A stretch of DNA of 64,000 nucleotides from Taibaiella koreensis. Lineage in GTDB: Bacteria; Bacteroidota; Bacteroidia; Chitinophagales; Chitinophagaceae. Of the stretch, positions 1-7,390 are shown piece after piece. The notes beneath the pieces were generated by a model. The model had not been told where the DNA came from. It searched no databases and saw only the letters and a list, made by a program, of their open reading frames with translations. Location: contig NZ_QVNU01000006.1 in NCBI RefSeq assembly GCF_003545715.1, positions 186,001 through 250,000 on the forward strand, written 5' to 3'. The position numbers and the translations under genes were made by a program. Position 1 is the first letter of the stretch. Each line of letters opens with the position of its first letter.

Positions 1-336
1 GGCTTTGTGGGTGTCATTCTCCAGATAAAGTACCGTATGGCTGCCGTTATTGGCAACAGGCGATCCGGCACCCGTAGCTTTTGATTTGAATTTTGCCAAT
101 ATTGTTGAATCGCTTTTCATGCGGTCAATGCTCCGGTAGATGGTAGACGTTTTTCCCAGCAGCAGTACCATATTGTCGGTGACGGCATAGTTAAGGTTCA
201 GCGTGTCTGGAATATGAGAGAAGCTATAGTATGCTTTGGCAAGAACGGGTTCTTTTTTTTGGGCATACAAATTCGGTATGCTGCATAAAAGGAATGCAGT
301 AAAAATTGTAATGCGGAAAGTAGCGTGCAGTTTCAT
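1..336 (-). CDS. GLPGLI family protein, 3' part outside window
   Basis: The first 112 codons are present and the gene runs off the left edge. It starts at ATG 336 with a Lys-poor n-region, a hydrophobic core and a cleavage site after a Tyr-Ala-Gln, so it is probably exported. The mature start carries an aromatic run followed by HIPDTLNLNY and then a VLLLGK stretch. This resembles the N-terminus of GLPGLI proteins, a Bacteroidota family of unknown function often encoded near outer-membrane receptors. The diagnostic GLPGLI motif lies further downstream and cannot be seen. Its start codon sits 2 nt from a 19-bp inverted repeat (339-357). Confidence 0.6.
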   Translation of the reverse strand, partial: MKLHATFRITIFTAFLLCSIPNLYAQKKEPVLAKAYYSFSHIPDTLNLNYAVTDNMVLLLGKTSTIYRSIDRMKSDSTILAKFKSKATGAGSPVANNGSHTVLYLENDTHKA

Positions 337-338
337 AA

Positions 339-681
339 CTATATAAATCAATTCTGGTATAGGTTTAATTGTTTTCTGGTATAGTACAAATGACGTAATC
401 GAACGCGGTTGAAAAAATTAAAAACTGGGCATCTGACATCTTATAATTTGTAGTCATAAAGACGGTTTGGCCGCAGGTAGTCATAAACGCGTAGTAATAA
501 TTTTGCGGAAGCTGGAATTTTTTAAGTTTAGAAATTGTCGCAAGTTTAGCGTCAATTTTATGTGGGGTAGCAAAGGCCGAAGTTGCAAACGCAACTGTTA
601 CGACCAATAGTATTAGTAGTTTTTTCATGTTTTTTAATGTTAAGGTTTATTGACGTTTTTCTCCAGAATTGATTTATATAG
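339..681. repeat. 19-bp perfect inverted repeat flanking a small gene
   Basis: CTATATAAATCAATTCTGG occupies 339-357 and its exact reverse complement occupies 663-681. They enclose 305 bp that hold the whole 365-628 gene and its translation start. The left copy abuts the start codon of the GLPGLI gene. No obvious target-site duplication flanks the pair. A perfect 19-bp match at this distance is unlikely to be chance. It could be the recombination sites of an invertible segment or the ends of a small mobile cassette. Confidence 0.7.
365..628 (-). CDS. small secreted protein, paralogue of the 750-1043 product
   Basis: This 87-residue protein has a clear Sec signal peptide (MKK, a hydrophobic LLILLVV core, and Ala-x-Ala at about residue 20). 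The mature part ends in the pattern F-M-T-T-C-G, a spacer, F-x4-Y-V-I-C-x-I-P-E. The upstream gene's product has the same C-terminal layout (F-L-T-S-C-G ... F-E-L-L-C-x-I-P-D), so the two are paralogues with two conserved Cys each, which could form a disulfide in the periplasm. I do not recognise the family. The gene is entirely enclosed by the 19-bp inverted repeat. Confidence 0.6.
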   Translation of the reverse strand: MKKLLILLVVTVAFATSAFATPHKIDAKLATISKLKKFQLPQNYYYAFMTTCGQTVFMTTNYKMSDAQFLIFSTAFDYVICTIPENN

Positions 682-749
682 CAATGATTTTTGCTTCAGC
701 TCCTTAAAGGATAAGCAAATTGAAATAGCCAATCTTGCAACGTATCTTA

Positions 750-1043
750 TTATTCAGCGTCAGGTATGTGGCATAATAACTCAAAAGTCGCCCACATAGC
801 AACCCATTGTTGGGGGCTTAATTCGCCAGGCATTGTTAAAGAACCTAAGCCGCAGGAAGTAAGAAAAATATAAACGTGCGGATCTTGAAGTTTTTTAGGA
901 GAAAGTGCATTTGTATTCGTTCCTATCTGAGTAGTCACGTATGTTGTAGGGATGGAGATCGCTGCTTGTTTATCAGCAGAACGCGCAATAGAGAAACTTA
1001 CCACGCAGGTAAGTAAAACAAGTAAAGAAAATAGTTTTTTCAT
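750..1043 (-). CDS. small secreted protein, paralogue of the 365-628 product
   Basis: This is a 97-residue protein with a signal peptide (MKKLFSLLVLLTCVVSFSIA). The C-terminal 45 residues share spacing and residues with the 365-628 product: an aromatic run, F-L-T-S-C-G, a W/F-rich helix-like stretch and a terminal C-x-I-P-acidic motif. The middle part is longer and not similar. It lies 121 bp upstream of its paralogue on the same strand, in AT-rich DNA next to a recombinase module, and may have arisen by tandem duplication. Function unknown. Confidence 0.6.
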   Translation of the reverse strand: MKKLFSLLVLLTCVVSFSIARSADKQAAISIPTTYVTTQIGTNTNALSPKKLQDPHVYIFLTSCGLGSLTMPGELSPQQWVAMWATFELLCHIPDAE

Positions 1044-1200
1044 TTGGTCAGTGATTAAGGTGAATTGGAATTAAATTAATTAAAATGCAAAATTGGCTTT
1101 TGCAAGATACATACATATTAATATAATTTAATATACCGAAACAGGGATTATTTTATTAGTTCTACAGTTAATTTTTAAACGCATGTTACCAGCATAGCAT

Positions 1201-1713
1201 TTACTTCTTTGTAAATTCAACGGTAAGCAGCCTATTCTTCGATAAAAAGCCTAACTTGCTACCATAGGTCCCCTCAGTCCATACACTCTGAAAATCTTTG
1301 GCAGGAATGGCTGACAATTGCGCTGCGTATTTGTGCAACCATGCTTTAGCCGGCAAACCGGACAAGCGCTCTGCAATACGCTCCACCAGGTCAAGGTGCC
1401 TTCCCTGGTTTTTGTTGTTATCGATGATGATGATGAATTTAACGGTCTTTACAGACTGTCCTGTGCCAATAAGGGCAACGGAAAACTTACCTTCCTGGTT
1501 TGCGAAATAGTGCGGCAATTGATTGATGTCTGTACCCTGTTTGAAGGATAGTGTCGGTTCAATGTCCTGGATCGCTTTAATTAATTCCGCCCGCGTAGAA
1601 GTCCCTTGAAAATGTACTTTATTATGCCTTTTAACAGAAGTTGTCGCGGTGGGTAAAATTGAGGCAGCAGAAAAGGAAATTAAAACCAATAGAGATACAA
1701 ATAAGACTTTCAT
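1201..1713 (-). CDS. hypothetical secreted protein
   Basis: This 170-residue protein begins with a plausible signal peptide (MKVLFVSLLVLISFSAAS). The mature part has an N-terminal region with a possible helix (RAELIKAIQDIEP), a central beta-like strand with four consecutive Ile, a charged helix (LDLVERIAERLSGLP) and a basic C-terminus. I recognise no family or active site. It is the most upstream of the three small secreted-protein genes on this strand and is separated from the integrase by a 344-bp gap containing a terminator-like hairpin. Confidence 0.5.
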   Translation of the reverse strand: MKVLFVSLLVLISFSAASILPTATTSVKRHNKVHFQGTSTRAELIKAIQDIEPTLSFKQGTDINQLPHYFANQEGKFSVALIGTGQSVKTVKFIIIIDNNKNQGRHLDLVERIAERLSGLPAKAWLHKYAAQLSAIPAKDFQSVWTEGTYGSKLGFLSKNRLLTVEFTKK

Positions 1714-1912
1714 ATAATGGTATTTAATGTGTAAACTAATGTAGTAAAAGTATTTGTATTTTCATGTAAATAGAATGCCCCTTGAAGAATATGTGATTTC
1801 AATTTCAGGAGTAGAGAACTAGGTTTTGTTATTTTTGATTTTCTTTAAACACAGGATTTGATTATCTATACTTCGTGTAAAAAAAGCTCTTTAAAACAAG
1901 CTAAAACAGGTC

Positions 1913-1946
1913 AAAAAAAAATGGGACCCTTGGGACCCATTTTTTT
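1913..1946. terminator. possible bidirectional terminator downstream of the integrase
   Basis: An A-tract (1913-1920), an imperfect hairpin (1921-1940, ATGGG pairing with CCCAT and CCC with GGG around an A-A mismatch and a very short loop) and a T-tract (1940-1946). The A-hairpin-T arrangement fits an intrinsic terminator usable from both strands. The tight loop lowers confidence. It lies about 110 bp past the integrase stop. Confidence 0.4.
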
Positions 1947-2057
1947 AATCATCAATTTTAATGCCTCCAAGGCTATTTTTCCATACCTTCCGTGATCCAG
2001 CAGAAGCATTTAAAGTAACACTATCAACGCAGCTTCGGGTTTGGGAAGTTGTCCCTC

Positions 2058-3197
2058 TCAACTTGCTTTAAGCATCAACCAACCTCCTTCTAAGTCTAGT
2101 TTAATTCTATGGGAGGCGTCTCGTTTCAGTTTATCCACAATCTTAACGTAGATCATTGTTGTCTTTATATCTTTATGCCCTAGCATCTTAGATAGTGTTA
2201 CGATATCGGTTCCTAATAAAAGTTGTAGTGTCGCGAATGTATGTCTAAAACAATGGAAAGTGATATGTTTACCAATGCCTGCTTCCCTAAGCCATATAGG
2301 AAGAATTTTATTGACCCGGTGATATTTCAGTCCTTTAAATACAAGCCCCTCTTGTCGCTCACCCAAAAGCTCAAATGCCTGATCTGAAATCGGCATAAAC
2401 TCCGCACTACCTGTCTTATCTATCGAAAACTGGATAAAATAATTCCCTTTAGAACCTCTCACTTCTGACCAATCGAGCGTATGGCAATCTGAGAACCTGA
2501 AACCAGTTAATGACGAATAAAGTGATGCTCTTTTGATCAGTTCCGATTCACAATGGGCATCTGCCAGTAGTTGCAGCTCATCCTGAAATAGAAACTCTCT
2601 GTGTGTATCCTGTGGGGTTAAGCTGTCAATGATTTCTCCAAGGTTCACTGGAAAAAATCCTTTTTTAAAAGCTTGTTTTAGCGTTGCTTTAAATTTGGCA
2701 AAGTAACTTACAGCGGTATTAATAGAAATGGGCTTTTTGCTTCTTCCCAAGGCGGGCGCACTTAGGAGATAATCGGCATACTCCTCGCAAAGCGTTTCAT
2801 TTATCTGGGGAAATAAAATCTTCTCACCAGCAAAGTTTTTAAAATAGGCCACCGCCATTCTCCAGTTAAAACTGTTTGATTTATTTGGCCTTTTATCCCG
2901 TTCAAGTTCGAAGAACTCTACGAAATTTCCTCGCTTCATCCTTTGTGAAAGAAACGAAAACCGAAGATTCTGTACATCAATCTGCCTTATTGCTCTCTCC
3001 GTTTCAGCCAATTCAAGGGTCTCTCTGTTGTGAAATCGCTGCAGCTCTGTTTTAGGTTTAGCGTAAACAAAAACCTTTAGATAATGCTTCCTGGTTAGAA
3101 TACCTGTGTCCGGGTGTGGCACCGGCGGATAAATATCTAAAAACAATGTTTCTCTGCCTTGGCTAATAGCTTTACTCCTTAATTTTACCTTGCTCAC
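2058..3197 (-). CDS. tyrosine recombinase / phage-type integrase
   Basis: This 379-residue site-specific recombinase looks intact. An N-terminal arm-binding-like region (about 1-90) is followed by a SAM-like core-binding domain (about 90-200) and a C-terminal catalytic domain. The catalytic set is visible: R234 in GFRFSD, a beta-hairpin K261, H315-x2-R318 (HCFRH), H341 in LGHKD and the nucleophile Y350 in TTMIYVKI. Its 5' end overlaps the HTH gene by 26 bp, so the two are co-translated. Position next to the mnmE 3' end and AT-rich surroundings suggest an integrative element or its remnant. Confidence 0.93.
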   Translation of the reverse strand: MSKVKLRSKAISQGRETLFLDIYPPVPHPDTGILTRKHYLKVFVYAKPKTELQRFHNRETLELAETERAIRQIDVQNLRFSFLSQRMKRGNFVEFFELERDKRPNKSNSFNWRMAVAYFKNFAGEKILFPQINETLCEEYADYLLSAPALGRSKKPISINTAVSYFAKFKATLKQAFKKGFFPVNLGEIIDSLTPQDTHREFLFQDELQLLADAHCESELIKRASLYSSLTGFRFSDCHTLDWSEVRGSKGNYFIQFSIDKTGSAEFMPISDQAFELLGERQEGLVFKGLKYHRVNKILPIWLREAGIGKHITFHCFRHTFATLQLLLGTDIVTLSKMLGHKDIKTTMIYVKIVDKLKRDASHRIKLDLEGGWLMLKAS

Positions 3198-4026
3198 CTT
3201 TCTCCTCCTCTTTTAATGATTTTAAAACCTTGTGGACAGCTTTCTTTGAATGAAATACTTCCCGTCCTATCCTCAATTTGGGGACCTTCCTTCTGTTGAA
3301 AATCCCATATACCAATCCCCTAGCTCTTTTTAATAGCGCGGCACTTTCTTCAATAGTGTAACAGTCTTCCCTTTTAAGAGGCGTAGCGGCAAGCCTAATA
3401 TTTGCTTCACGCTCTTTTTCATGACCAAGTTTTCTCGGCTTTTGTAAATCCCGATGCAGTTTATCTACCGCTGTTTTCTTAAAGAAGACTTCTTTGCCAA
3501 GCTTTAATTTGGGAACTGATTTTCTTTTCAATAGTATATAAAGATATTCCCTTGGTTTACTAAACAGAAGGATCAACTCTTCTATGGCGTAACAATCTTC
3601 GCGAACAAGATCAGTTCCATCTTTGATCTTTTTGGGGACCTTTACTATTTTATCTGGCGAATATAAGTCTGTAAAAAGTGCATAAACATCGGCGCGTAAA
3701 ATCCTGGTTTTTCTAATGCCTAAATTTATCGCCCGAAGCTTGCCAGCCTCAATCATATCATAAATCGTTTGCGAACTGGTTTCAAATAATTGAGCAACAT
3801 TTTTCACTTTGAGAATTTCCCGGCTACTAAGAATCTCATTTACTTTCCAATCGAAAGACTGTTTAGTTGTTGCATTATTTGAAGTTTGGATTTTACTTTC
3901 CCTTACCAATTGTTTATAGTTTCTGGAATTGCAACTGTGGCTGCAGAACCTTGTAATCGTCGTTCGTGCAACAAACGATTTTCCACAGTACTCACATTTT
4001 TTCGTTATTGAAATATTGCTGCTCAT
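3172..4026 (-). CDS. triple helix-turn-helix excisionase-like protein with N-terminal zinc finger
   Basis: This 284-residue DNA-binding protein opens with a Cys cluster, C11-x2-C14-x13-C28-x3-C32, that looks able to bind zinc. Three similar HTH_17/excisionase-like units follow at about 68-115, 143-195 and 216-270. The last two are clearly duplicated: both begin R-E-D-C-Y-x-I-E-E, continue with a K-x-V-P-K-L-x-I/L-G-x-E-V-F wing and end in a basic helix. Excisionases of this type bend DNA at attachment sites or regulate the integrase. It precedes and overlaps the integrase gene, and 10-bp direct repeats lie just upstream of its start. Confidence 0.75.
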   Translation of the reverse strand: MSSNISITKKCEYCGKSFVARTTITRFCSHSCNSRNYKQLVRESKIQTSNNATTKQSFDWKVNEILSSREILKVKNVAQLFETSSQTIYDMIEAGKLRAINLGIRKTRILRADVYALFTDLYSPDKIVKVPKKIKDGTDLVREDCYAIEELILLFSKPREYLYILLKRKSVPKLKLGKEVFFKKTAVDKLHRDLQKPRKLGHEKEREANIRLAATPLKREDCYTIEESAALLKRARGLVYGIFNRRKVPKLRIGREVFHSKKAVHKVLKSLKEEEKGEQGKIKE

Positions 4027-4046
4027 CTCTCCTCAATTTAGGTTCC

Positions 4047-4086
4047 CATAAGCATCTATAAGTATCAATAAGTATCGGTAAGTAAA
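4047..4086. repeat. four phased 10-bp direct repeats
   Basis: Four consecutive 10-bp blocks: CATAAGCATC, TATAAGTATC, AATAAGTATC and GGTAAGTAAA. The period is about one helical turn. The array starts 21 bp upstream of the triple-HTH gene. Phased repeats of this kind are typical binding arrays for excisionase, integrase arm domain or an autoregulator. Confidence 0.6.
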
Positions 4087-4142
4087 GATGTATCACCATA
4101 TCTAACACGCCTTCACTATGTTTTATTGACATTCTTCCGCTG

Positions 4143-4164
4143 GGGGACAAATAGGGGACAAATA
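4143..4164. repeat. perfect tandem repeat of GGGGACAAATA
   Basis: Two head-to-tail copies of an 11-bp unit lie between the HTH gene and mnmE. Together with the 10-bp array they look like protein-binding sites of an attachment region. Binding by the integrase is inferred only. Confidence 0.55.
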
Positions 4165-4192
4165 TATCTAAAACAGCGACAGATATCCAAAT

Positions 4193-4237
4193 AAAAAGTG
4201 GCTGTAAATCTTATTATTTAACAGATTTACAACCACT
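4193..4237 (-). terminator. intrinsic terminator of mnmE
   Basis: A 15-bp stem (4197-4211 with 4223-4237, one G-U pair) with an 11-nt loop is followed on the minus strand by a run of T (4193-4197). It lies about 45 bp past the mnmE stop codon and separates mnmE from the recombinase module. Confidence 0.75.
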
Positions 4238-4279
4238 TAAACAATTTTATTTATCGTTACTTGTCGATGTTTTGTTGCA

Positions 4280-5665
4280 TTATTTCCCGATACAAAATTT
4301 CCCAAAAATAGTCCCTAATATATCGCGATCCACTTCCACCTGGCCGGTGATTTCGCCCAGGTAGTGGAGGCAGCGGCGCACGTCGAGGGCCATCAATTCG
4401 CCGCTGATACGGTTGTCCATACCGGCCTCTATATCTCTGAGGCTTTCGGCTACCTTGAGCAGGGCTGCATGGTGCCTGGCGTTGGTCACGATGGTGTTCT
4501 CGGTGTTGAGCTCACCTTCGCTTACCAGATTATAGAGTTGTTCTTTTAGCTGATCGACGGCTACGCGGCTTTTTGCGGAGATGAATAGAATTTCATTGGC
4601 AAGGGCTGCAAATTGCATGCGGGCTTCTTTCTCACCCTGCTCGTCGGTTTTGTTGGCGACCAGAAGATAACGCAGGCCTTCGCTGCGCAGGAGGTCACGC
4701 TGCAATATCAACTCTTCCGGCGTCGTATCCTGCACATCGAAGAGATAGATGACCACATCGGCGCTGCGCATCTTTTCCAGGCTACGCCCCACGCCTATCT
4801 GCTCAATCTCGTCGCTGATATGCTCGCGGATACCTGCTGTATCGATCAGGCGGAACAGCAGGCCTTTGATGTTGAGCACTTCTTCGATGGTATCGCGGGT
4901 AGTGCCGGCGATATTGCTTACAATAGCACGCTCCTCGTTGAGCAGGGCATTGAGCAGGGTAGACTTACCGGCGTTAGGCTTACCGATGATGGCAACGCTC
5001 ACGCCATGCTTAATGGCATTGCCCAGGCCAAAGGAAAGAATAAGCTGTGTGGTGGCGGCTTCCAGCTGGTCGATGAGGTTTCGGAACTGGCTGCGGTCGG
5101 CAAACTCAACGTCTTCTTCAGCAAAGTCGAGCTCCAGCTCAATGAGCGCGGCAAAGTGGATGAGCTGCTCCCGCAGCTGTTTCAGATCGTTGGAAAAGCC
5201 ACCTTTCAATTGTTTCAAGGCCGTTTGCTGTGCGGCGAAAGAGTCGGCAGCAATCAGGTCGGCTACGGCTTCGGCCTGAGCCAGATCCAGCTTGCCGTTG
5301 AGAAAGGCACGCTGGGTATATTCACCGGGCTGCGCCAGCCGGGCGCCTGCCTGTATACAGACTTCGAGAATGCGTTGCAAAATGTAGGGCGCACCATGAC
5401 CGCTGATCTCTACTACATTTTCGCCGGTATAGCTGCGCGGCGCACGGTACAACGATACCACCACCTCATCAATCTCCGCGCCATCGGCAGGCGATACGAT
5501 ATGCCCGAAATGAAGGGTATGGCTCTGCTGCGCCGCCAGCTTCTTTCCCTTGAAGATAAGATCGGCGATCGTAATGGCGTCGCTGCCGCTAAGGCGAATA
5601 ACGCCGATGGCGCCAATACCGGGCGCGGTAGCGATGGCCGCTATGGTTTGTTCGTTGGCTATCAT
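4280..5665 (-). CDS. mnmE: tRNA uridine-5-carboxymethylaminomethyl modification GTPase MnmE
   Basis: MnmE with MnmG modifies the wobble uridine of certain tRNAs. The 461-residue protein has the N-terminal folate-binding domain (GIGAIGVIRLSG), the helical domain, an inserted G domain with P-loop GKPNAGKS at 228-235 and the TTRD switch, and the conserved C-terminal F-C-I-G-K at 457-461, whose Cys is essential in the family. An in-frame TTG at 5674 is rejected as start because it lies inside a TAnnTTTG promoter box; ATG 5665 is used, leaving almost no leader. The 3' end (TTT TGT ATC GGG AAA TAA) is intact. This end of the gene is a known integration target in other bacteria. Confidence 0.95.
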   Translation of the reverse strand: MIANEQTIAAIATAPGIGAIGVIRLSGSDAITIADLIFKGKKLAAQQSHTLHFGHIVSPADGAEIDEVVVSLYRAPRSYTGENVVEISGHGAPYILQRILEVCIQAGARLAQPGEYTQRAFLNGKLDLAQAEAVADLIAADSFAAQQTALKQLKGGFSNDLKQLREQLIHFAALIELELDFAEEDVEFADRSQFRNLIDQLEAATTQLILSFGLGNAIKHGVSVAIIGKPNAGKSTLLNALLNEERAIVSNIAGTTRDTIEEVLNIKGLLFRLIDTAGIREHISDEIEQIGVGRSLEKMRSADVVIYLFDVQDTTPEELILQRDLLRSEGLRYLLVANKTDEQGEKEARMQFAALANEILFISAKSRVAVDQLKEQLYNLVSEGELNTENTIVTNARHHAALLKVAESLRDIEAGMDNRISGELMALDVRRCLHYLGEITGQVEVDRDILGTIFGKFCIGK

Positions 5666-5671
5666 AAAGTA

Positions 5672-5679
5672 CAAAGGTA
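5672..5679 (-). promoter_or_regulatory. -7 box TACCTTTG of mnmE
   Basis: This is a perfect match to the Bacteroidota -7 consensus TAnnTTTG, placed only 6 nt before ATG 5665, which implies a leaderless or near-leaderless mRNA. No good -33 TTG is seen at normal spacing. Confidence 0.5.
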
Positions 5680-5715
5680 CGCTGCCGGCGCGAAACGCCT
5701 CAGCTTACAAGCCAC

Positions 5716-6417
5716 CTACCCTGTCACGCCTATGATGACACCAAAGTAGCCATCGGTCTGTAGCCAGCTCAGGGCAGGCAGGTAAGTGCGGGATACGAAG
5801 CCATCGAGGAAAAGCGCATTACGGCAGCCTTTGCGCCGGAAATATTCAGCAAAATCATAAAGATTCACTTCTTTTTTCGACATGGCAAACAGCATACGTC
5901 CACCAGGCAATATGCCTACACCATTGCGTACGTTCAGGTTTACAGAGCCTTTTTTAAAGGCACTGTGGATCTTACCATTGATCACGAGCATTGGGCCCGA
6001 CTGCGTAGCATAGCGAATATCCTTGTCAGGCCTGAATTCGTTAGTAGTACAAACGAATCCTTTCCCGTTACTGGCAGTATAGAAGACGCCATTGGGCGCG
6101 AGGTAAAAATTACCATAACCCTTTTTGATGTTACGCGCTTTCAGGGTTTTACTATCCTGTATAAAGAGGCCCAGCGGGCTGCGATCCTCCGTATACATGC
6201 CGCCGTTCATGGCAAAGACCAACTTCTGCTTTTTTGCAGCCGTATAATCTTTCAACCGGCCCAAGCTGCCTATCACCCGGCCCTGGTCATCTTTCCAGTA
6301 CAACCGTAGCTGTTGCCCCGCGGAAGGCGTAAAGCTAATCATTTCGCTATCGGCGATCTGGCCCCAGGCCAAAGAGTATTGCAGCAACAGCAGGAGCAGG
6401 ATAAGGCTTCTGGACAT
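5716..6417 (-). CDS. phosphodiester glycosidase family (NAGPA/DUF2233-like) exported protein
   Basis: This 233-residue protein has a leucine-rich signal peptide ending near WGQ. The fold signatures are AMNGGMY (about residue 70), SGPMLV, RNGVGI and LFLDGFVSRTY near the C-terminus, typical of the domain shared with mammalian uncovering enzyme and bacterial YigE-like proteins. The family cleaves or binds phosphodiester-linked sugars; the substrate here is unknown. It lies 50 bp upstream of mnmE on the same strand, but mnmE has its own promoter box. It is divergent from the GlcNAc-kinase-like gene. Confidence 0.8.
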   Translation of the reverse strand: MSRSLILLLLLLQYSLAWGQIADSEMISFTPSAGQQLRLYWKDDQGRVIGSLGRLKDYTAAKKQKLVFAMNGGMYTEDRSPLGLFIQDSKTLKARNIKKGYGNFYLAPNGVFYTASNGKGFVCTTNEFRPDKDIRYATQSGPMLVINGKIHSAFKKGSVNLNVRNGVGILPGGRMLFAMSKKEVNLYDFAEYFRRKGCRNALFLDGFVSRTYLPALSWLQTDGYFGVIIGVTG

Positions 6418-6529
6418 GGGAAGTATTGTCTTCTAAAGATAAGTCAAAAGATTAACGAATTAATTTAAAGCAAACTTTTGCCCGATCAAGAAACATGCTT
6501 TACCTTTCGCTATTCAAATCATATCAACA

Positions 6530-7381
6530 ATGTCATCCATATTAATTGCCGACAGTGGCTCCTCTAAGACTGACTGGAGCCTGATCGGGAGCAATAAACG
6601 GGTAAAACACTTCCAGACTTCCGGCCTGAACCCCTTCTTCAGAACAGAGGAAGATTGCCATCGCCTGCTGACGGAAGAGCTGAAGCTGGACCCGGCAAAA
6701 GTGTCTATCGATCGCATCGTCTTTTACGGGGCAGGCGTTAAAAACAGGAAGCAGGCGGCTTTCATCGAAAACATCCTGAAAAAACACTTCAAAGTAAAAC
6801 AGGCCGAAGCACACTCAGATATGCTGGCCGCAGCGCGCGCTACCGGCGGTACGGAAAAGGGCGTATGCTGTATCCTGGGCACCGGCAGCAATTCCTGCTT
6901 CTACAACGGTAAGAAGATCATGGTCCAGAACCCTTCGCTGGGCTATATTATAGGCGACGAAGGCAGTGGCACCTACCTGGGCAAAAGGGTGCTGCAATAT
7001 TTTTTTTACAATACTTTCGACGACGATCTGAGAGACGCGTTCCGTAACAAATACGGTGACGACCTGTCCGATATCCTGCACAAGGTGTATAAAGACCCGC
7101 TGGCCAATCGCTACCTGGCTTCCTTTACGCAATTCCTTATCGAGCAACGCGGGCATTACATGGTGGAGAATATCATCGAAGATGCCTTTATCGACTTTCA
7201 CCAGCGCCATGTGCTGAAGTACCGTGAAAGCTGGAAATATCCCATTCACTTCATTGGCACAGTGGCTTACGAATTCCGCGATATTATCCGGTCACTGCAC
7301 GAACAGTACGGACTGGAAACGGGTCATATTCTCAAAAGCCCGCAAGAGGGCCTGATCAAATACCATAAGGCGGAACTTTGA
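6530..7381 (+). CDS. N-acetylglucosamine kinase-like (BadF/BadG ATPase family) protein
   Basis: This is a 283-residue ASKHA-fold cytoplasmic kinase. The phosphate-1 loop is ADSGSSKTDW at residues 7-16, the phosphate-2 region is CCILGTGSNSCFY, and GYIIGDEGSGTYLG follows, as in human-type GlcNAc kinase and Bacteroidota relatives. The likely reaction is ATP-dependent phosphorylation of GlcNAc or another amino sugar released in cell-wall recycling. A TACCTTTCG sequence about 30 bp upstream resembles a -7 box. It is followed by a REP-like palindrome and then a shared terminator. Confidence 0.82.
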   Translation: MSSILIADSGSSKTDWSLIGSNKRVKHFQTSGLNPFFRTEEDCHRLLTEELKLDPAKVSIDRIVFYGAGVKNRKQAAFIENILKKHFKVKQAEAHSDMLAAARATGGTEKGVCCILGTGSNSCFYNGKKIMVQNPSLGYIIGDEGSGTYLGKRVLQYFFYNTFDDDLRDAFRNKYGDDLSDILHKVYKDPLANRYLASFTQFLIEQRGHYMVENIIEDAFIDFHQRHVLKYRESWKYPIHFIGTVAYEFRDIIRSLHEQYGLETGHILKSPQEGLIKYHKAEL

Positions 7382-7390
7382 TAGAATACG

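Noticed and set aside
4134-4170. Riboswitch or leader upstream of the HTH gene
   Set aside because: No conserved aptamer pattern; the repeats explain the sequence better.
4613-5749. 378-codon open frame on the plus strand across mnmE
   Set aside because: It is antisense to a clear mnmE and has no domain or signal; open only because of mnmE codon bias.
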